Source of the DNA: Bugula neritina
Lineage: Eukaryota > Bryozoa > Gymnolaemata > Cheilostomatida > Bugulidae
Assembly (NCBI GenBank): GCA_964035545.1
Contig: OZ037766.1
Span: 15,824,722 to 15,888,721, forward strand
Length of the DNA stretch: 64,000 nt
Reading direction: 5' to 3'
Positions 53,985 through 64,000 of the stretch are shown one piece after another. The notes beneath the pieces are model-generated. The model searched no databases, was not told the DNA's origin, and worked only from the letters and a program-made list of their open reading frames with translations. Positions within the stretch are counted from its first letter, which is position 1. The number at the start of each line of letters is the position of its first letter. Position numbers and translations under genes: made by a program.

Positions 53985-55600
53985 GTTAGTTAGGTACTTC
54001 CAGCAGATAAGCATGCAGATAAATTAAATAGTATCATTGTTTTATATTGTATATTGTTTCATTTGTTCACGTAAGTATTTTATATCTGTTAGCTGTTTTA
54101 TTAATAAACAAATTCACTAATTGATAAAAGAAAACTTGGCATAAAATCTAGATCTAATCTAGAATCAACATCATCTCAACAAGCTTGTAATTGTTCTGTA
54201 ATGAGTTTTGCATTTGCTACCTCATGCAATTTGAATGCTATGACATTGTGAAGACTAAACTGGTGATAGTAACATTTATTTTTTAATAAACTAGAATGCA
54301 CTGAAACTAGAAAGACAAATATTATATTTATACACACACGTTATATTGGCATTAGAGACAGTTAAATTCAGAGCTGCTTTAAAACTTATAGATAACTACT
54401 GAACTCTAGCAGTTGAATTTATGATATTATATTAACAGCAAAGGTTTGAAGATACCGAATCATGGTGGAATAGGATATTGTGGTATGCATTATATGCTAT
54501 TGTGAGTTGAATTTAATAAATATAGTATCACATTTTACAACTTCTAAGCTGTCACTTACACAGCAAATATGAAACAGCTGACTGCGAATTGTGTTTTTAA
54601 TTATGGGCTATTATGAGCTATGGTAAGTGTCTAAGTTACTACACTACTGCTCTCTGGTATGTGTACATGTTTAGTATTTACTACTTGATAGTTCTGAGTT
54701 AAATAACTAGGATATTATTATAATAGGAGTTTCATAGTATTCATGTATGTAACTATTATATAATCTACTACACATGCATACATGTATGTACATAAAATGT
54801 ATTAATACATTATATAATATTAATAATTTTATGTAGTCTATATAGTTTAACCATCAAAGTACAAAAAATACTCAGTAGACAAAATAAATATTTTTATTGC
54901 ATATAATACTTAATTAAATTTAGTTATGTTATTTGTTAATAAAACCTTATAGCACTGTAGAGAGTATGGATGCAATATTTTTCAATCTGAAGTCACAAAC
55001 TCTTGTGCTAAGGTTTTTATAAAATATATTTAGTACTTATAAACACAGTCATTTATGACATACTATATACTAAATAAAATGCCATTACTAAGATTATCTA
55101 ATATATTTTAAAATATCACGCTGACATTTTTATGTGTAAATGATTGCATGCACAATAATATAGTTTGTGATATATACATAATATTAAATTATATGTACTA
55201 TAATTTCACACGTTTCAAACTACATACAGCGTAATATAAATACCATATACCTTTGAAAATGTCAATCCAAACATTTCAGTAAAAAGAACATGTTGAATCA
55301 AAATACTAGAGCTTAGGACTGTAATTACACTAGTGATTACATAGGAGACAAGCTAAAATAATAAAAAATGCTCAATAAATTTATTTACATAAAAAATAAA
55401 ACTTGATTAATTTTAAGTATGCATAGGTAAATAGGTAAATGCAGCCAACAAGTTTAAGTACTATAGTACATCTTAAAGATATTTCAAGTCACCCAGATAC
55501 ATTTTAATAATATAAATATTATTTTTTATTTAGGTAAAAGGCTGCAAATAATATGCTTAATAAAAAATTGTAAGAATCTCTGATAAAAATGGTTTTTGTT
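53985..55600. other. Intergenic, AT-rich, no gene recognised
   Basis: Very AT-rich sequence without frames, known repeats or splice-bounded exons that I can support. Confidence 0.45.
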
Positions 55601-56095
55601 AAATTGGGCTAAGGACTTTTTCATATGTAATACATGCAGGAGCAATTATGACTGGATGTTTTTTAACATCACCAATGGCCTTAAGCCTAGGGCCACACGG
55701 TGCGTATTTTCGCATGCGAAAATTGAAATCACAAGTAGCCAAGGTGTCCACTGTGCGCGTTGAGAAAACATTCGCACTTGTCGCTCTGCATTTTCAACGC
55801 AAGTGCGAATCGTCTCTGTTGTCGTCACCTAATTGGCTGGTAGTTATTCAGGGAGCCCAATTTCTTTATTTTAGTGCTACATTCCAGTAAATTGCGTTTT
55901 ATTGAAAGCGAGTGCAATTTAAAAATGAAAGCTTTATTTATCACGCATCACTGACGCTACAGTGGACACCTTTGCTACTTGTGATTTCAACTTTCGCATG
56001 CGAAAATACGCACCTTGTGGCCCTAGGCTAACTGGCATTTACCCATTACTTAGGTTTACTAAACCAGTGCTTTAACCCCTAGACCATGTTGCTTC
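55600..56095 (-). mobile_element. tRNA-like SINE interrupted by a TIR element
   Basis: The outer parts (about 55600-55679 and 56033-56095) are together colinear with the SINE core at 12080-12215. Read on the minus strand the head is tRNA-like: atggtctaggggttaaagc (A-box region), then a tttagtaaa anticodon-like loop. The insert at 55680-56032 separates the two halves. Confidence 0.65.
55680..56032. mobile_element. Palindromic TIR element nested in a SINE
   Basis: Long inverted repeats of about 70 bp (55685-55754 and 55959-56028) begin gcctagggccaca and contain the palindrome tcgcatgcga. By comparison with the uninterrupted SINE at 12 kb, the flanking TGGC (55676-55679 and 56033-56036) looks like a 4-bp target duplication. 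No transposase is present. The superfamily is unclear. Confidence 0.8.
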
Positions 56096-56469
56096 CTAAA
56101 TATTATGCTTAATAGGGGGGGGGGGGGTTTATTATGCTTAATATAGGGAGATTAAATTTTATCTAAAGAATCAGAAAAACAGTTAAACGAAAAATTACAA
56201 AAACAATCTACTAAGCTGGCAAAAGAAATTAATTGACAAAAGATTTGAAGAAAAATTTAGGTAGCTTATATTTCAATAAAAACATAAACTATTTTTGCAG
56301 GGCTACAAAAGCCTTTCCCAATTTTCAAATTTCAGTTTCACATATAAAATTAGTTGTTAAAAATAAAACATAGTAATAATAAACATGTTTTTATATTGCT
56401 TATAATTCGTTATTAATTTCAGTAAAGCTAGCCTTGTATGATTTGATTTATAACTTGTGAAAAAAACTT

Positions 56470-56735
56470 TGCCCACACTGGGATTCAAACCCAAGACCTC
56501 TTGCTTGCAAGCAAGTGTGCTAGCCATTACACCACTGGGACCACTGACCTCTCTTCTACTCCTTCAGTCTTTGGGCTCCCCTGGCCACTCAATTCCTTGG
56601 AGTACTACTGCACTCCACTAAAGGTCGAAATAGCTTGTAGAACAGTTGCCCAGGCCCACCTCGATTCGAACCCACAGACCTCCAGCTTTCCAGCAGGCGC
56701 GCTAACCAATTACACCACAGGGGCTGCTGGATAAA
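56470..56735 (-). mobile_element. Tandem tRNA-derived SINE heads
   Basis: Two tRNA-like units lie on the minus strand, at about 56726-56650 and 56540-56470. Both have a ggtgtaat.g.tagc A box and an intact B box (ggttcgaatc / ggtttgaatcc). The first has a ctggaaag and the second a cttgcaagc anticodon-arm region. Acceptor stems do not pair fully and the intervening 110 bp are unrelated to tRNA, so this is a composite SINE, not functional tRNA genes. Confidence 0.7.
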
Positions 56736-56739
56736 CTCA

Positions 56740-58602
56740 ACACTACATAACTCTTTATGCAAAAATCATTCAAATAATACAGATAGTATTGCTATTACTA
56801 AATATAAAACCCACATTAAAATGTTCTGCCCAACGTTTTGCAATACAACTTTCTTGCACATCTAGAGCAGGCAAATTTCGCTAATTTTCTTGTAAAGCAT
56901 AGGTACTAAATTGGTTTGAAAGCTAAATTGTTTTTATTATAGTTCATTGTTATTTGTTTCAAAGCTAATAATAGATTTAAATTATTTAAAATGCTACCAC
57001 CGTCTACAATTTAAATTGGCCAACGCAGTAAAACCAAAATAAAAATTAAGGCAACCATGGCTTTAAATTTATTACACTCCACTTTCGTATTCACATTTAC
57101 ACATCCCATTAACCAAACTATTAGTTGTCTTGATGTTATTTCTTATTTTCATATATATGCTCATGGTTGGTGAGTTTTGTCTGTTTTGTTTAAAACTTGA
57201 TAGTTTTATTAGCAACACAAGCCTAGAAAATACTGTTTCCCAAAGAAGATAACTCTGTTTATTCTAATAATCTAATCAGTCCTATTTTAATACCTTTAAT
57301 AATGCTTCTTATCTTGGCTTTACCTTATATTCATAAACAGCAAGACACTCACGTGTGCTATTTTTAAAATGTATAAATATAGCATTTGTCGAAATTGTTG
57401 TTGATTTTAAATAAGTTTGTTTATTAAGAGAAATAGCGTAATAACCCAGCACTGAGCAGTTGCAGATTGTATCTTATTATTACAATGTAGCAGTCATCAG
57501 GTTTACTGCAAAACAGTGTTATTATCGTGGTGAGCGATGGGTTGAACCAATATGTTATACTTCTACCCAATTGGAAAGCTTTTAAAATAAGGCTTAATGT
57601 TACTGATAACATTGGTTCTTTAAGCATGCTGGTTACCACTTTGTCATCAACTATAAAAGGTATTTACAAATCTGTTTGAACTGCTGATAGTAGGAATAGA
57701 TACTTGATAAGATAGGGCAATCATTGTATAGAAATTAACTTACTTAGCAGGCTGCTGTAAGAGATAACTCAGTTTAGTGTAGGCAATTTAAGCTCTAAAG
57801 AGGGACTACCTAAAATCTACAAGTAGCTGTAGATTGGAGTGGTAAGACTTGTTCAATTTAATTTAATAGTGTGCAGCATGTGGTTCCGGTAATTGTTGCA
57901 TGTATGCTTAGTGTTGCATGTGTATAATTTTCTTAGCACAAACATTATTCCCACGATATAGTTTACAGCAGGAGCTGAGATGTTCTGGTCCACACATGTT
58001 AGGATTTCTTGCTGAAGTCTTGTTAACTGTTGCATGAAATTTCAGTCTAGTGAATTTGAACATCAAGCTAACAAAAAGTTTGCATTGTCCCATGATTACT
58101 GTTGAAATGAAGTTGATGGAAGAAAACATTATTATGAATTTATCCTCATTTTGAATTTAATAATTGAATGTTGCTTCAATGTTCAAGTTATATTACAAAA
58201 TGTATAGCATTTTATTAGGTTTATAATTGGTTTTGGGTTGCTCTAGCTATAATTATTATTCCAACATTTGAGCAAATTATTGAATAGCAAGAAAATTGTT
58301 TCGATGAATGAACGTATTTCTGCAGTGCAATTTTAGCGTAAACTTAAGGTGATGTTTATTTTAATTGCTAATATGTTTAGATGACAACATCATTTTAATA
58401 TTAGAAAATTTTGATAAGATTTCTTCAATGTGTAAAGCTAAAGATAATAATACACAAGTTTTGTAACATATTATTTTTAGTTTAAACAGTATGATAGCAA
58501 ATGTTGAGACGTTACCAAGGTCCCAGCCTCTTAGTTAAACACTTATTTGGTACGTGATGATTTGTTAGCTTGTAGATTACTATAAACAGATACATATTCA
58601 AA
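56740..58602. other. Upstream region of copy F, no gene recognised
   Basis: AT-rich sequence with only short frames. The promoter of copy F should lie at its right end, but no TATA box or initiator can be claimed with confidence. Confidence 0.4.
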
Positions 58603-61600
58603 ATGGCCGAATCCAGAGAAAAATTCGAAATGGAGGAGTCAGTAGATAATCTTTCTCAGCAGACGCCTCAAAGATCTCTTTTTTACAAGTTACTAAAGAC
58701 ATTCTGTATTATTCTTGTTTGGCTGTGCATCGTAAGTTTAACAAGTGTTTTCAACTACACATGTTTTTGCTAATAATTTTGTATTCTAAATTGAATATAG
58801 CGCAAAGATAGCTCAATCTGATTTTTGGAATCAACTATATTTTGATTTAATACTACACTGTGTTTATTTTACGGGATAGTTATTATAAAAATGATATAGC
58901 ATATAGTGCTTTGAAATTTTTTTCATGAAAACTAGGCAAATAGCTATGTCAAAACACAAGTCAATGAGCATAACAGTCTTGACATATTGTTGTGACTCAA
59001 TAGCTTGTTGTCTACATTTATGAAAATACGTATTGTGTTTATAAACAGGGTTTTTGGTCAGAAGTGAATGGAGCAACATTTCAAGATTTGATGTTTTTAA
59101 CAAGCTCAAACTATGAAACACTATCACGGGCTATATCAATGAGAGGTGCTGGAGGTCTCTGTGGATGTCTGTTAGGTAATATAAGATTTAACACATGTGT
59201 CTTGGTGTCATTTCATCATAGCTGTCTAACAGATCATGCATCTGCGTGACAGGTGATATTAATTCTTGTTGTAATACAAGCCCTGTGCTTAAAAATAATA
59301 TCATAATCATAATTTAGTCATGTGTTTAACTATTAGAAATTGATTTGACCAGTACAAGCAGAATTTATAATTACACTAATATGGCAACATATATGCAATA
59401 AAAATTTTCTTCTTCCAATCAATGCACATAAAGAGAAAATTATAAAGCTGGAATTTGAGTGGTGAAATTATAGGGCTGCTGTATTTACAAAAAACCTGAT
59501 AGTTGAGTTGTTGCAGTTGTTGCAGCATTATTGGCTGGCTTACTCAGAAATCACTTTATAGAATTTAATACCACGTCTTTAAAATTTATTTCATATGGTA
59601 TGAAAATTAATGGTAGGGTAGTTTAACTGCAGTTTATTGATATATACATGTGTATGCGTAACCGATTTAAAAGTAGGTAGTTAGGAGATTTAGTGATTGC
59701 ATTATCAAACATTTCATGGTTTTACTTCTGATAGGCCAACACTAAATACAAATTAGGCTCAGCCACATAAAGAAGTGGTAATTATTGTGCATGACAAATT
59801 AAGAATCTGTGCCACTTTCACATGTATTCTGTTGGTAAAATGCATGGGCATGTGTACATGTTGTAAACTATTAGAAAATAAGAACAACTCCGAGTTTAAT
59901 ATATGATTTTTACAATGAATAGATTTTCTGGCTTACTTTACACTCAATAATTTCTAAACTTGTGCATTTATATTATAGACTAGCCCAATGACGAAAAATG
60001 TGTTGAAGTAACTTATTTTATTTATTCAGTTTACAGTTATTACAGAATTTTTGTTTTGAAACTTATTCAAGTTCTCAATACGGAGTTATATTCATTTTCT
60101 ATATCAGTTAAGGCTCTTACATGCTGTTTGATTATGTCTTGTTTCTTCTGAACAACAACCATTTCCTTTCAGAGTAGAACTGTTTATCTTGACCTTATTT
60201 CAAGATTGTAAACATCAGGCTTATAGGCAGCTTCTTTAACCTCAACCATAAAGAATTGCATAGTGCATGTTTTTAATATATATAGTATTACCCATGACGA
60301 CTAGAATGAGAGTTGAAGTTTAATATTTATCTATATAACAGCAAAATGTATTGATAAGTGTGATAAGTGAACAGATCATTTGGTTAACAATTTAGTTGTT
60401 TGTATGTTAAAGCTAATAAAAGATGATTTAGTGATATTTCATATTCAATAGTTGATGTTATTCCAAACTGCATTTATTTATTCTTTCAGCTATATTTTTT
60501 CCTTAAACAGTTTTATGGCCAGATCTATAGCGTTTGAAGTTGTGTAGTGTTGAGATTACCCAGTAGTTTCCGTGGTGTAATAATTAGCGCACCTGCTTGC
60601 AAGCTGGAGGTCTTATTGGGTTGGAATGCCAGTGAGGGAAAAGTTTTATAGGTTGCTATATAATTTATAATTCACTTTACTCACTTTATGATATAAATAA
60701 GTAAAGCTTGCCCAATATAAGGAATGCAGCTGTACGAGTGTAGTTGCTTTAATTTAGAAGCATTTTCTTTAGACCTTTCTACAGTTAGCGGAGGCTCTAA
60801 GGCCATTGAAATTTGAACCAGTTTTTTTATTATTTAAATTTATTTGATAAAAATTCCTTTCAATATTAAATTTTTGAAATATCAAATGACATTCGTTTGT
60901 TGTCAGCTTTCAATACGAAAGACGTTGTTAGTAGTATACCATAAGCTGTAATAAAGCATTGCTGAACTATCAAGCTTAAACTACACTGTCGCAGTTAATG
61001 CACCTACTTGTTATATCACTGATGTGTACAATATTGCTTGCAGCGTGAGGGAATACTTCATGAAATTTATTTCTAAATTTTATTAAAGCTTAACAAGGAA
61101 CAATATATTTTTTCTCTCTGTAGCCTTATCATAAACCGGATGGTTGCTAGTATAAACCAGCTATTGCGTTGCTAGGCTGATGTCATAATCACTTAATATA
61201 TAAGGTTAGGAATAACCTCAACCATTAATTACCATTAAATGATTATTATTAGTGTTAACATACAAACAATGAACTATTGTTGATCAAATAATCTATTCAC
61301 TTATCATATTTATTAATACATTTTACTGTTACATAGATAAATATTAAAATTCAACCCTGATCATTCTAGTCTTCGGGAGTGACCAAAATATAGAAACGTG
61401 CATTATGCAATTCTTTATGATTGAGACTAAAGAAAATTCTGTCTATAAGCCTGTTGTTTACAAGCTGGAAATAAGGTTAAGGTGAAAGGCTTCACTCCGA
61501 AAGGCAAAATATTGCTGTTCAGAAGAAACAGAACAATTATCAAACAGCATGTAAGAGCCTTAGCTGATATAGAAAGTGAATATAACTCCGTATTGAGAAC

Positions 61601-63459
61601 TTGAATAAGTTTCAAAACAAAAATTCTGTAATAACTGTAAACTGAATAAATAACTCCCTATAGCTGATATATAAAGAGAATGCAATTTCGCATTGAGAAC
61701 TCAAATAGCTAGGCCTATAATAAAGTTGCAGAACAAAAATATTGTAATGATATATAAACTGGGTAGAAAAAAAGTTTGAAATTCTTTAGTCACTGAACTG
61801 TTCTATAGTATAAATGCACGAGTTTAAAAGTCATTGCATGTGAAATAAGTAATCTATTTTAGTATCTCTTTATTGTAAAAATAATATATACTAAACTTGG
61901 AGTTGTTCTCATTTCCTATTAGTTTGCCACTGTACATGTGCCCCTGTATTTTAAATATATGAGAAAATTCCCCAGAAAGCCTAATTCTCTACACAAAAGC
62001 TACTGCTTCGTGTGTCAAAGAATTAACAGCTTAAATGATTGCGCTGAGTGCATTGTATTAAGAAAACTAATGAGAAGGGGTTACAACTCCTAATTAGAAT
62101 AAGAAAGTTTTCTAATGCTTTTAGTTATTCCATCTACGTAGCTTACATATTTTGAAACAAATTAATTAGTCATCTGCTGATGTAACATGTATTATGGCAT
62201 TTTATTCCAGTTATTTGCTAAAATCACAAAGTTTTAAGTTGGTAACATATTGTACTTCAAATTTTCAATATGCTTTTACGTGCAGTAGAAACATTTCATG
62301 CAACAGCGTTTGATTTTAAATACATAATATTATATTCAATATAATATGCTATAATAAAAATTACATCATTCATACTACCAAGTCAAAAAATTTGATCAGT
62401 ACGTATAGCTGTTTTACAAATATGGTTAGCTGAAAAATGTTTAATCCAATTAATAAATTAGCCAAATTTGTGCAATTTACCACTCAACCATTGCATTTTC
62501 TATCTTGTATAATTGCATTTTTATTATACTGCAGTTTAAATATTCCTGCAGCCTAATTACATAATTAATCGCTCATAGTAAGCTCTGTGCTTTACATTGC
62601 AGAATGTATATTGTTGCATTTCATGATTCTTCCTGTTGAAATTTGAAACATCTTTGCAACTTGAAGTTAATAACTAAATCCTAAGCAAAGGCTGACCTGT
62701 GGAATAATGAATTTTAGCTATTTTAAAAATAATTATATGGCAATTGCATTTTTTAGGTGGTGGATATATTGTGGACAGATTTCACACCAAGGTGGAATTG
62801 ATATTGGCCGTGTCATTGGTAATATGTGCCTCTCTAAACACAGCTGTGCCTTACTGTCCGTATATTGAAGGACTATTTGCTATCTATATTTTGGAAGGTT
62901 GGGCAGAGGCACTAATCAACATTGGTAAACTCTTTAACATTTATACTAATAAAAATAATATTTGTAATAATAAGGCTTTTAAAATATATTGTAGGCTGTG
63001 GGTATTACCAAATTGTTGGAAGAAAAATTTGGTGGAAATTTCAATTTTTTCTGCATATGTGTTGAATTAGTATTTCTGTACGTGAAACAACAAGCCATTA
63101 AGCCTAATGCAACTGTTTTCAAAATACACAAAACGTATTTTTCAAATTTTCAAAGCTGTGCATACTATCTTCTAAAAACCCACCAACAATTTTAATCAGC
63201 TTAGCATATGACTTTAATGATGAATAGTGCAAGTAGAACCATGTGAAAAGTGATAGTTGGCTTTTAATAAGCTTTGTCATCTAACATATATGAAGTATAG
63301 CAATAAGTTGTTAAATATAAATTTGCATACATTTGATATTAAATGAGCAAATTTTATAGTATGCATATGTTCATGCTATCAAACTATGCTAAATTAGATT
63401 AATAATATATAAAACTCTTGTATATTTCAGTGCGGTTATGCATTTCATATTTTAAAAGG

Positions 63460-63551
<92 letters not shown>

Positions 63552-64000
63552 TCTTTTTATTTGTTTAATTTACAGGTGGCCAGGTGATAATAATGGATAT
63601 TTGGAAAGACAAAGCCAGCGGGCCTCTTCATATAATTCACCTTGGCTATGGGGCGGGTAGCTTCATCGTCCCACAAATAGTAAAAGGTTTCATTAGCGAG
63701 AAGTTACCCAGTGATGACACAGCTGTAACAAACCCAGCTTGCGAAGAAGCAGCTACTTTTCTCAATACTACAAACGAATTTGATTTCAACAACACTCTGA
63801 CAGCTAACACATCTTTGGCTAACACAACACTAGTTAATTCAACTACAGTTTTTCCGACCACCACTGTTGAAGAACAATCTCAGACTGTGCAATTTGGGTT
63901 TTTGATCATTTCAGGATGCATTGTCGGCATAGCATTGGTCTGGTTCTTCTTCTTCTTTTGCGATAGAAAAGAAAATGGTTCTTCGAACAAAAAAGAAGAG
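58603..64000 (+). CDS. Transporter copy F: divergent NaGLT1/MFSD4-like transporter, 3' end beyond window
   Basis: Plus-strand exons are 58603-58731, 59049-59175, 62757-62924 and 63576 to the window edge (open to 64000, 283 codons so far). The two middle exons are 127 and 168 nt with phases 0, 1, 1, identical to copies B and E. Exon 1 encodes a new N-terminus, MAESREKFEMEESVDNLSQQ, leading to TFCIILVWLCI, so the separate short MESYK exon of the other copies is absent. Exon 2 has FWSEVNGATFQDLM; exon 3 GGYIVDRFHTKVEL and LEGWAEALINIG; exon 4 GQVIIMDIWKDKASGPLH, then an extracellular loop with many NXT/NXS sequons and the next helix. There is no stop or frameshift in the visible part. Intron 2 contains a 2.1-kb inverted repeat and intron 3 a TA run. 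It is the only copy on this strand. Confidence 0.88.
59845..61965. repeat. Large diverged inverted repeat in intron 2 of copy F
   Basis: The left arm (about 59845-60465) and right arm (about 61205-61965) are reverse complements over most of their length. Examples are aagaacaactccgagttta against its complement at about 61887-61906, and ctcaatacggagttatattc against the complement at about 61580-61600. The arms differ by substitutions and indels. The right arm also carries a partial direct duplication (about 61560-61650 and 61660-61760). The central spacer of about 740 bp contains a SINE. Confidence 0.75.
60545..60660 (+). mobile_element. tRNA-derived SINE
   Basis: Contains ccgtggtgtaataattagcg (A box), cttgcaagc and gggttggaatgcc (degenerate B box) in tRNA order. 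It is preceded by gattacccagtag and followed by gtgagggaaaagttttata, both shared with the 36.7-kb copy. It sits in the spacer of the inverted repeat. Confidence 0.7.
63463..63543. repeat. (TA)n microsatellite in intron 3 of copy F
   Basis: About 80 bp of pure TA ending 32 bp before the exon 4 acceptor. Confidence 0.97.

Noticed and set aside
56470-56735. Possible functional tRNA genes
   Set aside because: A and B boxes are present but acceptor stems do not pair and the units are embedded in a SINE-like repeat, so they are tRNA-derived, not tRNAs.

Overview
This is intron-rich, AT-rich animal genomic DNA with long (TA)n runs and many decayed transposons (BEL/Pao, Ty3/gypsy, mariner, hAT, CR1/L2-like LINEs, tRNA-derived SINEs). 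The protein families and mobile-element mix suit an invertebrate, perhaps a lophotrochozoan such as a mollusc or bryozoan, but the species cannot be fixed from the sequence. No bacterial genes, CRISPR or operons are present.

Two gene families explain nearly all host coding sequence. (1) A cluster of five paralogous sugar-type transporters of the MFS NaGLT1/MFSD4 (SLC60) family. Copy A (4.4-5.6 kb, minus) is a pseudogene. Copy B (8.4-11.6 kb, minus) is intact, with five exons and 505 aa. Copy D (34.9-38.0 kb, minus) is a pseudogene. Copy E (46.1-49.5 kb, minus) is intact, with five exons and 514 aa. Copy F (58.6 kb to the window end, plus) is divergent, looks intact and is cut by the window edge. 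Exon lengths (127 and 168 nt for the two middle exons) and intron phases are conserved across copies. (2) A complete 13-exon fatty acid amide hydrolase (FAAH) gene on the minus strand, 16.0-26.7 kb. It encodes 599 aa with the Lys-Ser-Ser catalytic triad visible. All 13 exons join in phase with no internal stop.

Layout: 0-4 kb holds a Ty3/gypsy relic, its LTR and a GC-rich block; 4.4-14.2 kb holds copies A and B with duplicated flanks; 14.2-31.4 kb holds a second LTR copy, a LINE end, FAAH, LTR and LINE pieces and satellites; 31.4-38 kb holds a duplicated flank and copy D; 38-45.9 kb is a graveyard of nested elements (BEL/Pao, mariner, a TIR family, a GIN/SCAND3-type integrase); 46-49.5 kb holds copy E; 49.5-58.6 kb is an intergenic region with a textbook hAT MITE, an LTR, SINEs and a TIR element nested in a SINE; 58.6-64 kb holds copy F, whose intron 2 contains a 2.1 kb inverted repeat.

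The most informative structural observation is that the duplicated 3' and 5' flanks of the transporter unit also occur at 13.6-14.2 kb and 31.4-32.1 kb, on either side of FAAH. This suggests that a further transporter copy once lay between B and D and has been lost, or that the FAAH block was brought into the array. I see no wholly new biochemical system. The novelty here lies in array evolution and in several uncatalogued-looking transposon families.
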